A stretch of DNA of 64,000 bases from CAWACP01 sp963832965. GTDB taxonomy: Bacteria; Acidobacteriota; Terriglobia; Bryobacterales; Bryobacteraceae. Both the position numbers and the translations under genes were made by a program. The notes beneath the pieces are model-generated. The model was not told where the DNA came from. It searched no databases and saw only the letters and a list, made by a program, of their open reading frames with translations. This document shows positions 33,079 to 43,091 of the stretch, piece after piece; within the stretch, counting starts at the first letter, position 1; each line of letters begins with the position of its first letter. Location of the stretch: NCBI GenBank assembly GCA_963832965.1, contig CAWHVW010000005.1, positions 1,302,001-1,366,000 of the forward strand. The letters are read 5' to 3'.

Positions 33079-34173
33079 ATGTCCGTGCCCATCTCGCAAA
33101 TGTGGACAGTGGCCAGCTATGTTCTTAAGCAGAAGCTGACCGGAAAGAAGCGCTATCCGTTCGTGCTGATGCTGGAGCCACTGTTCCGCTGCAATCTGGC
33201 CTGCGCGGGCTGCGGCAAGATCCAGTATCCCGGCCACATCCTCAAAATGGATCTCTCGCCCGAGGAATGCTTCAAGGCGGTAGACGAGTGCGGCGCGCCG
33301 ATGGTGAGCATCCCCGGCGGCGAGCCTCTGCTGCACCCGAAGATCGGCGAAATCGTGGAAGGGCTGGTGGCCCGTAAGAAGTACATTTATCTCTGCACGA
33401 ACGCGCTGCTGCTGAAGCAGAAGATCGACCTTTTCAAACCGAGCAAGTACCTGACGTTTTCAGTTCACGTGGACGGTGAGCGCGAGCATCACGATTTTTC
33501 GGTGTGCCTGGAGGGCGGCTTCGATAAAGCCATGGAGGGCATCCGCGAGGCCGTGGGCCGGGGGTTCCGAGTTACCACCAACACCACACTTTTCGACGGC
33601 GCCGACCCGAACAGCGTACGCGCCTTCTTCGACGAGATGATGGACCTTGGCGTGGAGGGCATGATGCTCTCGCCCGGCTATTCCTACGACAAAGCGCCCG
33701 ACCAGCAGCATTTCCTGGGACGCGCGCGTACGCGGAAGCTGTTCCGGGCGATTCTGTCGAATCGCAAGCCGGGCTGGCGCTTCAACCAGTCCATGCTGTT
33801 TCTGGAATACCTGATGGGCAAGCGCCAATACACGTGCACGCCGTGGGGCATGCCCACCTATAACGTTTTCGGCTGGCAGAAGCCCTGCTACCTGATGCAG
33901 GACGGCTACGCGGAGACCTTCGCGGAGCTGATGGAAGCCACCGAGTGGCATCGCTACGGCACGGAATCGGGCAATCCGAAGTGCGCCAATTGCATGGTGC
34001 ACAGCGGGTACGAAGCATCCGCCGTGGATGAGACGTTCGGCTCGCTGAAGGGCTTCCTGGCAACCGTGCGCGCGACGCTGTTCACAAAGCACGCCGATGC
34101 CGCGGCGCTGGCCATGCTGGACGAGCCGATTGCACCGCGCACCGATCTGGTGCAACTGCAGGTGGGCAGGTGA
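33079..34173 (+). CDS. hpnH: Adenosyl-hopene transferase HpnH (radical SAM)
   Basis: HpnH links a 5'-deoxyadenosyl group to diploptene, the first step in making extended (C35) hopanoids for the membrane. The 364-residue protein has the radical-SAM cluster motif CNLACAGC near residue 38, the SAM-binding GGEP-like IPGGEPLLHP, and family-specific stretches (SVHVDGEREHHD, SPGYSYDKAPDQQHFL, WKPCYLM-like FGWQKPCYLMQDGY). The C-terminal CANCMVHSGYEASAV is also typical of HpnH. The ATG is preceded by GAGGAGG. The squalene-hopene cyclase and other hpn genes are not in the window. The stop overlaps the next gene's GTG. Confidence 0.93.
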   Translation: MSVPISQMWTVASYVLKQKLTGKKRYPFVLMLEPLFRCNLACAGCGKIQYPGHILKMDLSPEECFKAVDECGAPMVSIPGGEPLLHPKIGEIVEGLVARKKYIYLCTNALLLKQKIDLFKPSKYLTFSVHVDGEREHHDFSVCLEGGFDKAMEGIREAVGRGFRVTTNTTLFDGADPNSVRAFFDEMMDLGVEGMMLSPGYSYDKAPDQQHFLGRARTRKLFRAILSNRKPGWRFNQSMLFLEYLMGKRQYTCTPWGMPTYNVFGWQKPCYLMQDGYAETFAELMEATEWHRYGTESGNPKCANCMVHSGYEASAVDETFGSLKGFLATVRATLFTKHADAAALAMLDEPIAPRTDLVQLQVGR

Positions 34174-34586
34174 ATCCGCCGCAGGCAGTGAATCCGGAGG
34201 AACTTGAGATTGCGCCCGGAACCGTGCACGAGACGCTGGAAGGTCTGGTGCTGCAATCGGCTTCGGAGGAGGAGCTTCGCGCCGCTCTGGAGAAGGCCTT
34301 CGACTATCGCGGGGACGTGACCATCACAAAGAGGGATGGAACCACGGTGGAAGGATACATCTTCGACCGGCGGGTGGGCAGCACGCTGGCCGATTCCTTC
34401 GTCCGGCTGTACCCGAAGAACCAGGGCGCGAAGATTTCCGTGGCCTGGTCGGAGATTGGCGGCCTCGCGTTCAGCGGCCGCGATATGGCCGCCGGCAAGA
34501 GCTGGGAGGCCTGGCTGAAGAGCTACGTGGAGAAGAAGGCGGCGGGCGAGAAGAACATCGGCCTGCATCCGGAAAAACTCGACTGA
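34170..34586 (+). CDS. Conserved-looking hypothetical protein coupled to hpnH
   Basis: A 138-residue soluble protein starting at a GTG that overlaps the hpnH stop (GTGA). The sequence has a helical first part (HETLEGLVLQSASEEELRAALEKAF) and then a small beta barrel-like part (GDVTITKRDGTTVEGYIFDR, ADSFVRLYPKNQGAKISVAW, IGGLAFSGRDMAAGKSWEAW). The second part is reminiscent of Sm/SH3-like folds, but no family is named with confidence. Translational coupling suggests a role connected with hopanoid synthesis, such as stabilising HpnH; this is inference. Confidence 0.75.
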   Translation: MNPPQAVNPEELEIAPGTVHETLEGLVLQSASEEELRAALEKAFDYRGDVTITKRDGTTVEGYIFDRRVGSTLADSFVRLYPKNQGAKISVAWSEIGGLAFSGRDMAAGKSWEAWLKSYVEKKAAGEKNIGLHPEKLD

Positions 34587-34617
34587 ACAGGCGTGCCCTC
34601 CGTATACTGGATGGGCT

Positions 34618-35532
34618 GTGACCAGAATTCCCCTTACCCTCTCGATTGCCGCTCTCCTTACAGTTGGCGCGATAGCGCAGACGCCGGCGGAACCTCAACC
34701 CGCGCCCACACCGGCGCCGGCGGCGCCCAAGCCGGCCGAGCAATGCCGTCAGGTAATCGACGCCGGGCTGCAGGACAAGAACCCGGACACCCGCATTCAG
34801 GCGGTGGTGGCACTCAGTCTTTCGACGGCAAGAGAGCCATGGATGGGGCTGGTGATTGGCATGCTGGACGACAAAGACGTGCAGGTTCGGGTTGCCACGG
34901 TCGCCAGCCTGGTGGACCTTAACGGCCCGGGAACGAACAAGGCGCTGCACAAGGCTCTGGACGACGAAGTTCCCGAAGTAAGCTTCTCCGCGGCCCGGGC
35001 GCTGTATGGTCTGGGTGACCCGGCGGGTAAGCAGGCGTTGTTGTCGGTTCTGGCCGGAGAGACGAAGACGTCATCCGGGTTCATTACAAAGCAGAGGCGG
35101 GAAGCCATACGGCTGCTGCATACGCCGCACACCTTGTTTCTGGTTAGTCTGAGAGCCGGGGCCGGCTTTGTTCCGGTGCCTGGCTTTGGGATGGGCGTCT
35201 CGTCGATGGAAACGCTGCTCTTCGACCCCACACTGTCCGGCCGCGCCAGTGCGGCCCTGCTTTTGGGCAAAGAGAAAGACGCGGCGACCTTGCAGGCGTT
35301 GAAGGATGCGTTGAGCGACAGCAACTGGTCTGTACGCGCGGCGGCGGTGCATTCCATAGCGCTGCATGACGACCCGGCCCAGAAGGACGCCGTGTTCCCG
35401 CTTTTGCTGGATAAGGCGCAGGGCGTGCGGTTGCGCGCGGCCGTGGCCTGGCTGCGGCTGGATGCCATCGAACATGCGCCGAAGCCTCCGGTTCATCACA
35501 AGCCGGCGGTCAGGAACAAGAAGAAGAGCTGA
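34618..35532 (+). CDS. Secreted HEAT-repeat protein
   Basis: A 304-residue protein from GTG 34618 with a signal peptide (MTRIPLTLSIAALLTVGAIAQ), followed by a Pro/Ala linker. HEAT-like repeats follow (IQAVVALSLSTAREPWMGLV, VQVRVATVASLVDLNGPGTN, VSFSAARALYGLGDPAGKQ, GRASAALLLGKEKDAATLQA, WSVRAAAVHSIALHDDPAQ). A Gly-rich loop (GAGFVPVPGFGMG) splits the repeat array. The C-terminus is basic (NKKKS). It probably works as a periplasmic binding scaffold. It lies 31 bp after the hpnH-coupled gene and may be in the same operon. Confidence 0.75.
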   Translation: MTRIPLTLSIAALLTVGAIAQTPAEPQPAPTPAPAAPKPAEQCRQVIDAGLQDKNPDTRIQAVVALSLSTAREPWMGLVIGMLDDKDVQVRVATVASLVDLNGPGTNKALHKALDDEVPEVSFSAARALYGLGDPAGKQALLSVLAGETKTSSGFITKQRREAIRLLHTPHTLFLVSLRAGAGFVPVPGFGMGVSSMETLLFDPTLSGRASAALLLGKEKDAATLQALKDALSDSNWSVRAAAVHSIALHDDPAQKDAVFPLLLDKAQGVRLRAAVAWLRLDAIEHAPKPPVHHKPAVRNKKKS

Positions 35533-35595
35533 CCGCAGCGGAACAAAATCTCGCTCGATCGCGTATCCTGATCAGAAAAGCGCGGGAGGTGCCTG

Positions 35596-36066
35596 GTGTA
35601 TTGCGTTCGTTGCGGCAGGCCGATGCAGGCGTTCGAAACGTTTTGCTCCGCCTGCGGAAGACCGGTGCGGGACATTCCGCTGATGCCCACACAGGGCCGC
35701 ATTGCCGAACATGTCCGGTTGCTGGCGATTTTCTGGATCTCGCTCTCGACGTTCCGCATCCTGCCTGCCCTGGTGCTGGGAGCGATCTTTGGGGTCACAA
35801 CGGACTTTCCGCCGGGCGCCCCGGAGTTCGTACACAATATCGTGATTGGCGTGGCCGCGTTCCTGTTCCTGGGCGGTGCGCTGGGTGTGATCGTCGGCGT
35901 GGGGCTGCTGAATCGGGCATCGTGGGCGCGCATGCTGGCCGTTGTTCTTGGCTGCATCGGTCTGATCGACATGCCGTTTGGGACGGCGCTGGGGGCTTAC
36001 ACGCTTTGGGTGCTGCTACCGGCCGAAGCCGAGCAGGAATACCAACAGATCTCGCGCGCGGCATGA
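35596..36066 (+). CDS. Zinc-ribbon membrane protein
   Basis: A 156-residue protein from GTG 35596 with GGGAGG just upstream. It begins with a two-Cys-pair zinc ribbon (MYCVRCGRPMQAFETFCSAC), followed by three to four hydrophobic segments (LLAIFWISLSTFRILPALVL, NIVIGVAAFLFLGGALGVIV, MLAVVLGCIGLIDMPFGTAL). This layout, a cytosolic zinc ribbon in front of a small membrane domain, is common among unassigned Acidobacterial proteins. Function unknown. The Uma2-like gene follows after 10 bp. Confidence 0.72.
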   Translation: MYCVRCGRPMQAFETFCSACGRPVRDIPLMPTQGRIAEHVRLLAIFWISLSTFRILPALVLGAIFGVTTDFPPGAPEFVHNIVIGVAAFLFLGGALGVIVGVGLLNRASWARMLAVVLGCIGLIDMPFGTALGAYTLWVLLPAEAEQEYQQISRAA

Positions 36067-36076
36067 TGGGTGTGCA

Positions 36077-36607
36077 ATGGCAACGCTGACCGGCGCTGGG
36101 TTTGATGCATTGTCTTACGAAGAAGGGCGGCGCTGGGAACTCATCGAAGGGGAACTGGTTGCCGTTTCCAGCGCGACACTGGAACATCAGCTTGTGGCGC
36201 AGAGGCTTTTGTTTGCCCTGATGCCGTACTTCGGGAAGCGGCCTGGCGGCATCGTGCTGGCCGATGTGGAGTTTGCTTTGAGCGACGCGAATCGCGTGCG
36301 GCCGGATGTGTTTGTCCTGCTGGATGAGCGGGCGGCCACGCTGGACCGGTCGAAGGTTCCGATTCCCGGAGCTCCGGACATCGCGGTGGAGGTGATTTCA
36401 CCGAGCGAGCGCACGCCGGAAAGCATGCGCAAGGTGGAGACTTATTTACGCCACGGTGTTCGCGAAGTGTGGCAGGTGTTCCCGACTTTGCGGGAAGTGG
36501 TTGTCTTCACGCCACGGGAGTACCGGCAACTCGCTGCGGCGGAGAGCCTGACCACCGGTTTGCTACCTGATTTTTCCCTCGCAATTTCTTCTTTGTTTGA
36601 GGACTGA
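36077..36607 (+). CDS. Uma2/DUF820-family putative restriction-endonuclease-fold protein
   Basis: A 176-residue protein with the Uma2 pattern: GRRWELIEGELVAVSSATLEHQ, then the PD-(D/E)xK core with Asp in NRVRPDVFVLLDE and Glu in DIAVEVISPSERTPES. The C-terminal YLRHGVREVWQVFPTLREVV completes the family. Uma2 proteins are expanded in Cyanobacteria and Acidobacteria; their roles are uncertain and they are often called endonucleases without proof. The true start is the ATG at 36077; the open frame upstream overlaps the preceding gene. A second Uma2 gene in this window, at 43525-44060, is frameshifted. Confidence 0.85.
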   Translation: MATLTGAGFDALSYEEGRRWELIEGELVAVSSATLEHQLVAQRLLFALMPYFGKRPGGIVLADVEFALSDANRVRPDVFVLLDERAATLDRSKVPIPGAPDIAVEVISPSERTPESMRKVETYLRHGVREVWQVFPTLREVVVFTPREYRQLAAAESLTTGLLPDFSLAISSLFED

Positions 36608-36643
36608 GGCCGCAGGGCATGGCGCTGCGCCACTGCGAAGATC

Positions 36644-37354
36644 CTATTCCGCGTTGCGGCGGGCGCAGGCCAGCGCTACTTCCGCGAACCACGCCGTTAC
36701 GAAGAGCAGCCACGCCACCAGCCAGCGAACGAGGAAGCTGGTCATCTCCAGCGCCAGGCCGCCATGCCATGGGACCCAGTTCATCAGCCGCCACGGAGCA
36801 TAGAAGGCCAGCAGCAGAAGCACGGGGCAGGCGATCCAGAATTTCCAGTCGCGCAGACGCGCGAACGACACGCGCCCGCTATCACCGGCGACGCCCGCGA
36901 TCAGCGGGAGAAGCAACACGGGCACGACCACCCACTCCACGACGCGCACCTTCCATGTGATGATGCCGAGGATCAGCGCCGGGTGCACCGGGCGGCGCAG
37001 ATGCAATGTGAGCCAGGAAGCCGTGTTTGACGCGGGCGAGTAAGCCCGGCCCAGCAGCCATTCGAGCAGCCAGTAGAGCGATGCCGCCAACACCGCGACG
37101 GCAATCAACAAAGGCAGGCGGCGCAGGGCGGTCCGGTACGCCTGCGACTGCGGCAGCTCCGGATGGTGGAAGTGCGCAAACACGCTGCCGTGCAGCCACA
37201 CCGTGAAGGTTACCAGCAGCACGCCGAGCAGCGCCGTGGCCACCAGCCGCAGGGCGGTGGAATCGCCGATGCTGAGCCACACATACGCTCCCGCCACAAG
37301 CATGGCGTTGGCCACCAGGTGCAGCGCCCAGATCCTGACCGTCGCGGATCTCAT
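36644..37354 (-). CDS. Hypothetical integral membrane protein in the macroglobulin operon
   Basis: A 236-residue protein with about six hydrophobic segments (LHLVANAMLVAGAYVWLSIG, LVATALLGVLLVTFTVWLHG, LPLLIAVAVLAASLYWLLEW, VVEWVVVPVLLLPLIAGVAG, FWIACPVLLLLAFYAPW, LVRWLVAWLLFVTAWFAEVA). No family is recognised. The ATG at 37354 overlaps the macroglobulin stop by 4 nt (ATGA), so it is the third gene of a yfaT - macroglobulin - membrane protein operon. It may anchor or assist the periplasmic macroglobulin; this rests on position only. Confidence 0.72.
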   Translation of the reverse strand: MRSATVRIWALHLVANAMLVAGAYVWLSIGDSTALRLVATALLGVLLVTFTVWLHGSVFAHFHHPELPQSQAYRTALRRLPLLIAVAVLAASLYWLLEWLLGRAYSPASNTASWLTLHLRRPVHPALILGIITWKVRVVEWVVVPVLLLPLIAGVAGDSGRVSFARLRDWKFWIACPVLLLLAFYAPWRLMNWVPWHGGLALEMTSFLVRWLVAWLLFVTAWFAEVALACARRNAE

Positions 37355-40300
37355 TTCGCCTCCACGGTGCGCGCTTCGGTTGTGGCGAAGACGTTGGGCT
37401 GATACATGGGCTGCACCTTCGCCGGATTGACGTGGAACACGCCGGGGTTCACTACCTTGAGCAGGTATACATATTGCTGCTGGCCCTGGCTGAACCAGGT
37501 CTGGAACATGGCCATGCGGTTGTCATGCAGCTCACGGCGGTCGAACCACCAGCCCCACCATCCGGGTTTGTCGCGCATTTCGTACAGGTCGTCGCGCTCG
37601 ATGAATTCGGTTCCAGCGGGGATGGGATCTTCGATCAGCAAATAGCGCCATTCGCCTCCGGTGACGGTGAGGCGCACGGCCAGGACATCGCCGGGCGCGA
37701 CGGACCCTTCCAGCGGATTGAGATCCCACACGATTTTGTCTCCGCTCTTCGACGGCGTGAGCTTGTAATAATCGCGCAGGATGTTCAAAGCCACGGTTCC
37801 GGCGCGCGCCACTTTCGGCTCGGTGGAAGAGTATTCTTCGCGCACGGACCAGTAGAGGCGGCCGGCGCCGGCCATGCGTACGCTGACGAGATTCGAAGCG
37901 GCGTTGAGATCGGAATCTTTCAGATTGACGACGAATTCGCCTGGAGCGAGCGCATCCGCGGCGGTAAACGCCTTTGAGGCAACTGGCTTGTCATTCACCA
38001 GCACGGTGGCGGTGAAGGACGCGTTCAGCTCCTTCGTGACCTTCAGATAATCGGTGAGGCCGAAGACCACCATGGCGGTCTGTTCGGTGGAGACCCAGTA
38101 CCATCCCTCGTTGCGATGGTTCATGAGCCAGAGGGCGGCCTTCGGGAGCAGCGGACTCCGCGGGTCGTCACGTGCGATCAGCTTCACCGCATAAGCGGTG
38201 AATTCCGGTGAGGAATCGATGAACAGGCTCATGAGCGAGTCCTCGTTCGACGGCCACCAGACTTCCGAATCGTTCTGCTTCGCCATGGATTCCACCAGAT
38301 GGGCGGCCTCGCGGGCGCGGGCGGCATTTTGCGGATCGTGCAAGGCGTCGAAAGCCAGCCCCATTTGCGCCACTCCGTAGGCGTCCATCTTCGAGCGCTC
38401 GGCCCAGGCGGCGTCGAGCCTGGCGCTGTCGGAAGCGCCTTCCAGCGCCAGCGCATAGTTGACGTACGCCTTGACGTCAGCCACCAGGCGCGGTTCCTTG
38501 TCGTAGGCCCCGCGCAGCCAGGCGGTAGCCTTCTCCAGCACTCCGTCTTTGATGGGTTGCCCGGCGGCCTTTGCCTGGGCGAGGCCGGAGATGACGTAAG
38601 CGGTCATGAAGATCTGGCTTTCATCGGTTTTCCACCAGCCCCAGCCGCCGTCCTCATGCTGGAAGTCGTAGAGGCGATCCATGCCCGCGGTGATTTGCTG
38701 CTGGAGCACGTCGGGGTCCTGATGCGATTTGAGGTTGAGGTCCTTCATGGCCTGCGTCACGACGATGTTCGGCAGGAAGCTGGACATGGTTTGCTCGGTG
38801 CACCCGTAGGGGAAGCTGGTCAGGTAATCGAGCGCGCCGAAGACCGCACCGGCCACCGACGGCGACAGGTGCACTTCGAGCGTGCGCGACGCGGGCGCCA
38901 CCTGTTGTGGGAAGTTTAGCGTGAAATCCGTCTTGCCGCCGGCCAGCGAACCCGAACGCGCATCGCTGAGCTTCACGCCCTGCGCGTACACGGGCAGCGT
39001 CAGCTCCATGGCGTCGGACTCTTCGTCGGTGAGCGCTTTGCCGGTGACCACGGCCTCCGTGCCCGCGGGAACGCGCACGCGGAAATCCACCTTGACGTCG
39101 CCGCTGGCTTGGGAATGCTGACATCCTGTGACGTTGCGCCGATGAATTCGAGGCGCTTTCGCCTCGAGCGACACACGCGCGGCCTTGGCGTCGGTGAGGT
39201 AGTTGTGCACGATGGCGGAGACGGTCATTTCATCGCCCTGGGTGAAGAAGCGCGGGACAACCAGACGCAGGATCACGTTCTTGCGAACAATGGTCTTTTG
39301 CGTGGCCGAGCCCACCTCGCGTGTCCGTAGTGATGCCGCGCGCGGTGGCCCGCCAGGTGGTGAGCGAATCGGGGAAGTCGAAATCCACGTCCACCGTGGC
39401 CGCTGGCGCCGGTGTTCACTTCCGCCGACCAGAAGATGGTATCCGGGAACGCTTTGCGGATTTTAGGCTGAATCAACCGGTCGGGCTTGAGCTGCGTCAG
39501 CCTCTGCTGTTGACGCAGCAAGGCGAGCTGCATGCGCCGCTTCCCGGCCTCGCCGCGGAAGTAGTATGAAAGCGAGTCGTCAGTGGCGACAGAGTTGTAG
39601 TTGCGTCCATAGAAGAAGTTCACGATGTCCGGCGTGTCGTCCTTGCGGATGCCGTAGATGGCTTCGTCCACCACGCCGAGGCTGAATTCCGCGGCCACCG
39701 GGTGCCCGGCGTTGTCCTTCGCTTCGATATCGTAGTGAGCGTGCTCGCCGGGCTTGTATTGCGGCTTGGAAGTGGTGATGTTTACCGCCAGCGTTTGCGC
39801 CACCGGGGGCACCTTGATCACCTTGCTGCCCTGATAAAACTCCCCATTGAGGATGAAGGCCGCGCTGACGAAGAAGCTGGGCGCCTGATCGGCGCGCACG
39901 GGAACATCGAAGGTGAATGAAGACGAAGTGGCGTCCACCACCCGCACCATGTCGATAGCGCGCCCTTCCACCGTGACCAGCACCTTCGCGCGAGGCAGGC
40001 CGGTGATCACCAGAATTTTCGCGGTGTCGCCCGGGCTGTAGCTCTTCTTATCGGGGACGATCGTTAGCGTGTCCTGCTTTTCGCCGTAGAGGTCCGCCTC
40101 GCCGCCGCTCACCCAAAGATAGGCGTAATCCTCCACTTCGCGCTTCTCCGGCGTCGCCGCGGTGACCACCACGCGCCACTCGCCGCCCGCGGGGATGGTG
40201 AAGTCCGCAGAGGCGTGCCCTTGCGCATCGGTGTTGACGTCCACGGTGCTGCGAGTCACTTCTCGCCGATCGCCCGCGTGCCACTCCTGCAACTGCGCCT

Positions 40301-42029
40301 TCACCGGGGTGCGGACGGGGTTGGCGTCGTAGTCCTGGGCGGTGATGTTAACGCGCGCGTGGCTGCCCGGCGCGTAGACGTACTGGTCCGGCTCGGCCTC
40401 CAGATAGAAGCTCGCGAAGGTGGCCTGCAGCCAGCCCGTGCCGATGATTTCGCGGTTGCCCTCATCGGTGACGCGGGCCTCGATGCGATAGCGGAAATCG
40501 GATGCGTGCCCGGAAACGTCGGTGGGGATGGTGATGGTGAGCTTGCCGTTGTCGTCGAGCTTGCCCTCGTTTTGCTCGGCCTGGTCGCCGCCGGTGTCCT
40601 CGTCGTTGTTTTCCGTGTCGGCGAAGTCGTCGCCTTCGAACTCATAGTGCTTCAGCCAGGCGACGGAGCGGTAGACCGCCCAGGTCACCTTGGCGTTCTT
40701 CACCGGCTCGCCAAAGTAGTACTGCGCGTCGATGGTTGCCTGTACGGTTTCGCCCTCAATCACCCGAGGCTTTGTTGGCGTGACACGCACTTCGTATTCC
40801 GGCTTTTTGTATTCCTCCACCTGGAAGCCGCCGGTCATGACGCCCGCGTTGTCGCCGTCCTCACTGCTGGACTGATCCGCATCCTTCGTGGCGTCGGGGT
40901 GGATTTCGATGGAGTAATAACCAAGTGAGGAGCCCAGAGGCAGCGCGAGAGAATCGTGCACGGCGCCGAGTTTTGAGACCGGGAGGCGCTTGTGATAGAC
41001 GGTCTTCTGGTCGGGGTCTTCGATGGACACATCCAGTTCGTGGGCTGGGGAAATGGCGTAGCCGTTGGGCGCGGCGGTGCGGACGATGGCTTTGAAATCG
41101 ACGGTGTGGCCGGGGCGGTAGACGGGACGGTCGGTGTAGATATAGCCGTTCCAATCGTGATCCATGCGCGCGCCGATGGACGACGACGACAAAGTCAGCA
41201 CGGCAAATTCGCCGCCATTGCTGGCCATCAGACGGAGATCGCTGTTGGTGTTGGCCGCGAGCGGCGTGTCCACCAGGCCGTCCGCGTTCGACGTCCAGCT
41301 TTGCGTGTTGACATGACTGTCGGTGTTGGACCAGAGCGTGACGCCGGCGCCGGGGATCGGCTCGCCACTTTGCCGATGGACCACCATGGCAACCATGCGC
41401 CCGGGCGCCTGCTTGGTGATCACGGCGAGATCGGACACGATGACGATGGTGTAGGCGCGAAACTGCTTCGTCACCGCCTCCACCAGGTACACGCCTTTGC
41501 CCTTCACCTCAATGGGCACGGTTTGGGTTTCCCATCGCTCCACGCTGGTGACGGGCTGATGCCATGTGGACACCAGTTGCTGCGAGTTGAGCAGCGGCGC
41601 CTCGGCGTAACTGGCGACGTTGTTCGAGCGCGGCGGGTGGCGGGTGAATGCGGCGCGGATGCGATGGCGCGATTCCATGGAGAATTGCGAGCGCAGCAGG
41701 GTCTCCATGCCGATGCGGAGGTTCGCTTTGAAGTGATGGAAGCGCTCCAGCAGCGTTTGTTCGCGGGGCGGGTGCTGGGCCTGCCCGCCGAACATGTGCG
41801 GGTCCTCGAGCTGTTCGAAGAAGCGCACGGGGTCATTGATGCGGTAGACGCGGAAGTCGAGTGCCTGCACGTTCCACGCGTTCAACTGCACCGAGACTTC
41901 GTCGCCCGGGCCGAACGTCTTGGCGCTGGCGAGAGCGAAGTAGGGCTCCTCTTCGGTCTGCCCGATGCCGGGCGCGGAAACGAGAACCAGCGCGAGCGCC
42001 AAAACCGCGTGCCTTAGAGAATGTTCCAT
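37351..42029 (-). CDS. Bacterial alpha-2-macroglobulin, thioester type, frameshifted in the middle
   Basis: Together the two frames give a ~1,560-residue periplasmic protein that traps proteases. The signal peptide is LALALVLVSAPGIGQ. Macroglobulin domains include YIYTDRPVYRPGHTVDFKAI, ANATO/MG-type KKPEYEVRVTPTKPRVIEGE and KSYSPGDTAKILVITGL. The late part has the thioester motif FPYGCTEQTMSSFLPN (GCTEQ codons at ~38791-38805), then the helical thioester domain (DRLYDFQHEDGGWGWWKTDE) and a receptor-binding-like C-terminus. The reading frame is broken by extra bases at 39401 and 39316 and again near 39155 and 39111. Each half is well conserved, so the gene may be intact apart from sequence errors. 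It overlaps yfaT by 16 bp. Confidence 0.82.
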
Positions 42030-42997
42030 CGGTATACGCCCAGAAAGTTCGAGTTTCCTTCCAGCGGCCGCCAGCGCGGCTCGGGATGATGCAACAGCTC
42101 CGGCACGGTGAGCCGCCGGATTTCACCCGCACGCGCGCCGATGGGGCCGGTGTGATAGACGACGAAGATCTGGTGGCTCTCCTCGAAATGGCTGGAGCCG
42201 AGCCAGACCATGCTGTGAAACGCGAGCGTGCCTCCCTGACGGAAGAAGAGCAGATCACCGGGGCGCGACTGATCGAGGGAGCGGTTGACGAAACGGGTGT
42301 TGAAGCGTTGCAGGGTTTGCGCGTCGGCGAATTGCGCGAAGGCGCCATCGGTGAGGTCGGACGCGTGAAACGGGCCGGGGCGCGTGCGGAACAGGTTCGC
42401 CTGGAGCGGTGTGAACGGGTAGGCGTACTTGTGCACGTCCGGCAGGCTGGGAACGAGCGGCAAGTGCACGCGGGAGTCCCACTCGGAATCGTGCGTGCGC
42501 AGGGCTTCGCGGTAGGCGTAGCGAATGAGCGCGGCACAGTCGGCGATCTCGGCGGGCAGGTCTTTACGGAAAAACTGCACCTCGGCGAGGAAGGTGAACC
42601 ATTGGCGGAAGGCTTCTCTGTCGGCGGGCCCGAGGCGCAGGAAGTCCGGCGTGCCGTCCCCGTTGCGGTCGCTTTCGTCGAGCGTGGTGGTGACGGTGGC
42701 GAACGCGGGCTGATAGCCGGGCGCTTCGGCGCGCAGGCGGATGCGGCCGGGGGTTACGCCGATGCTCAACGTGTGGCGAGGCGTGTCCAGGCGGGCGAGG
42801 TGCGCGCCTTCCACGACGGCGATGGCGCTGTCGGAGGGAGTGGTGACGATGTCCAGCGCAGAGACGCCGTCGGCAGTGGCGCCGGTTGCGGAGAGATGAA
42901 CCCGCACCGGCGTAGCATGGCGCACACCGCACGCTACCGCCGCCAGCGCCGTCGCAAAAGCCGAGCCAGCCATGGTCCTCCGAGACGTGAGTGGCAA
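42014..42997 (-). CDS. yfaT: DUF1175 / YfaT-like protein
   Basis: A 327-residue exported protein that matches the YfaT/DUF1175 family: DFLRLGPADREAFRQWFTFL, DCAALIRYAYREALRTHDSE, FARFADAQTLQRFNTRFV-like QFADAQTLQRFNTRFV, RPGDLLFFRQ and LGSSHFEESHQIFVVYHTG. The Cys-Ala near residue 175 and the conserved His segments recall an NlpC/P60-like cysteine hydrolase fold. In E. coli yfaT sits beside yfaS, an alpha-2-macroglobulin, as here. The start is at 42997 (MPLTSRRT); a start at 42973 would give a tighter signal peptide (MAGSAFATALAAVAC), possibly a lipoprotein. Confidence 0.8.
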   Translation of the reverse strand: MPLTSRRTMAGSAFATALAAVACGVRHATPVRVHLSATGATADGVSALDIVTTPSDSAIAVVEGAHLARLDTPRHTLSIGVTPGRIRLRAEAPGYQPAFATVTTTLDESDRNGDGTPDFLRLGPADREAFRQWFTFLAEVQFFRKDLPAEIADCAALIRYAYREALRTHDSEWDSRVHLPLVPSLPDVHKYAYPFTPLQANLFRTRPGPFHASDLTDGAFAQFADAQTLQRFNTRFVNRSLDQSRPGDLLFFRQGGTLAFHSMVWLGSSHFEESHQIFVVYHTGPIGARAGEIRRLTVPELLHHPEPRWRPLEGNSNFLGVYRWNIL

Positions 42998-43091
42998 AGG
43001 AGGATTATACGGGGGATTGGGGTTGGAGTCGAGGGGGTGGGAGGGAGGGCTCTGCTACGGTGACACAAGGTAACACCCTGGAGCACTGGCG

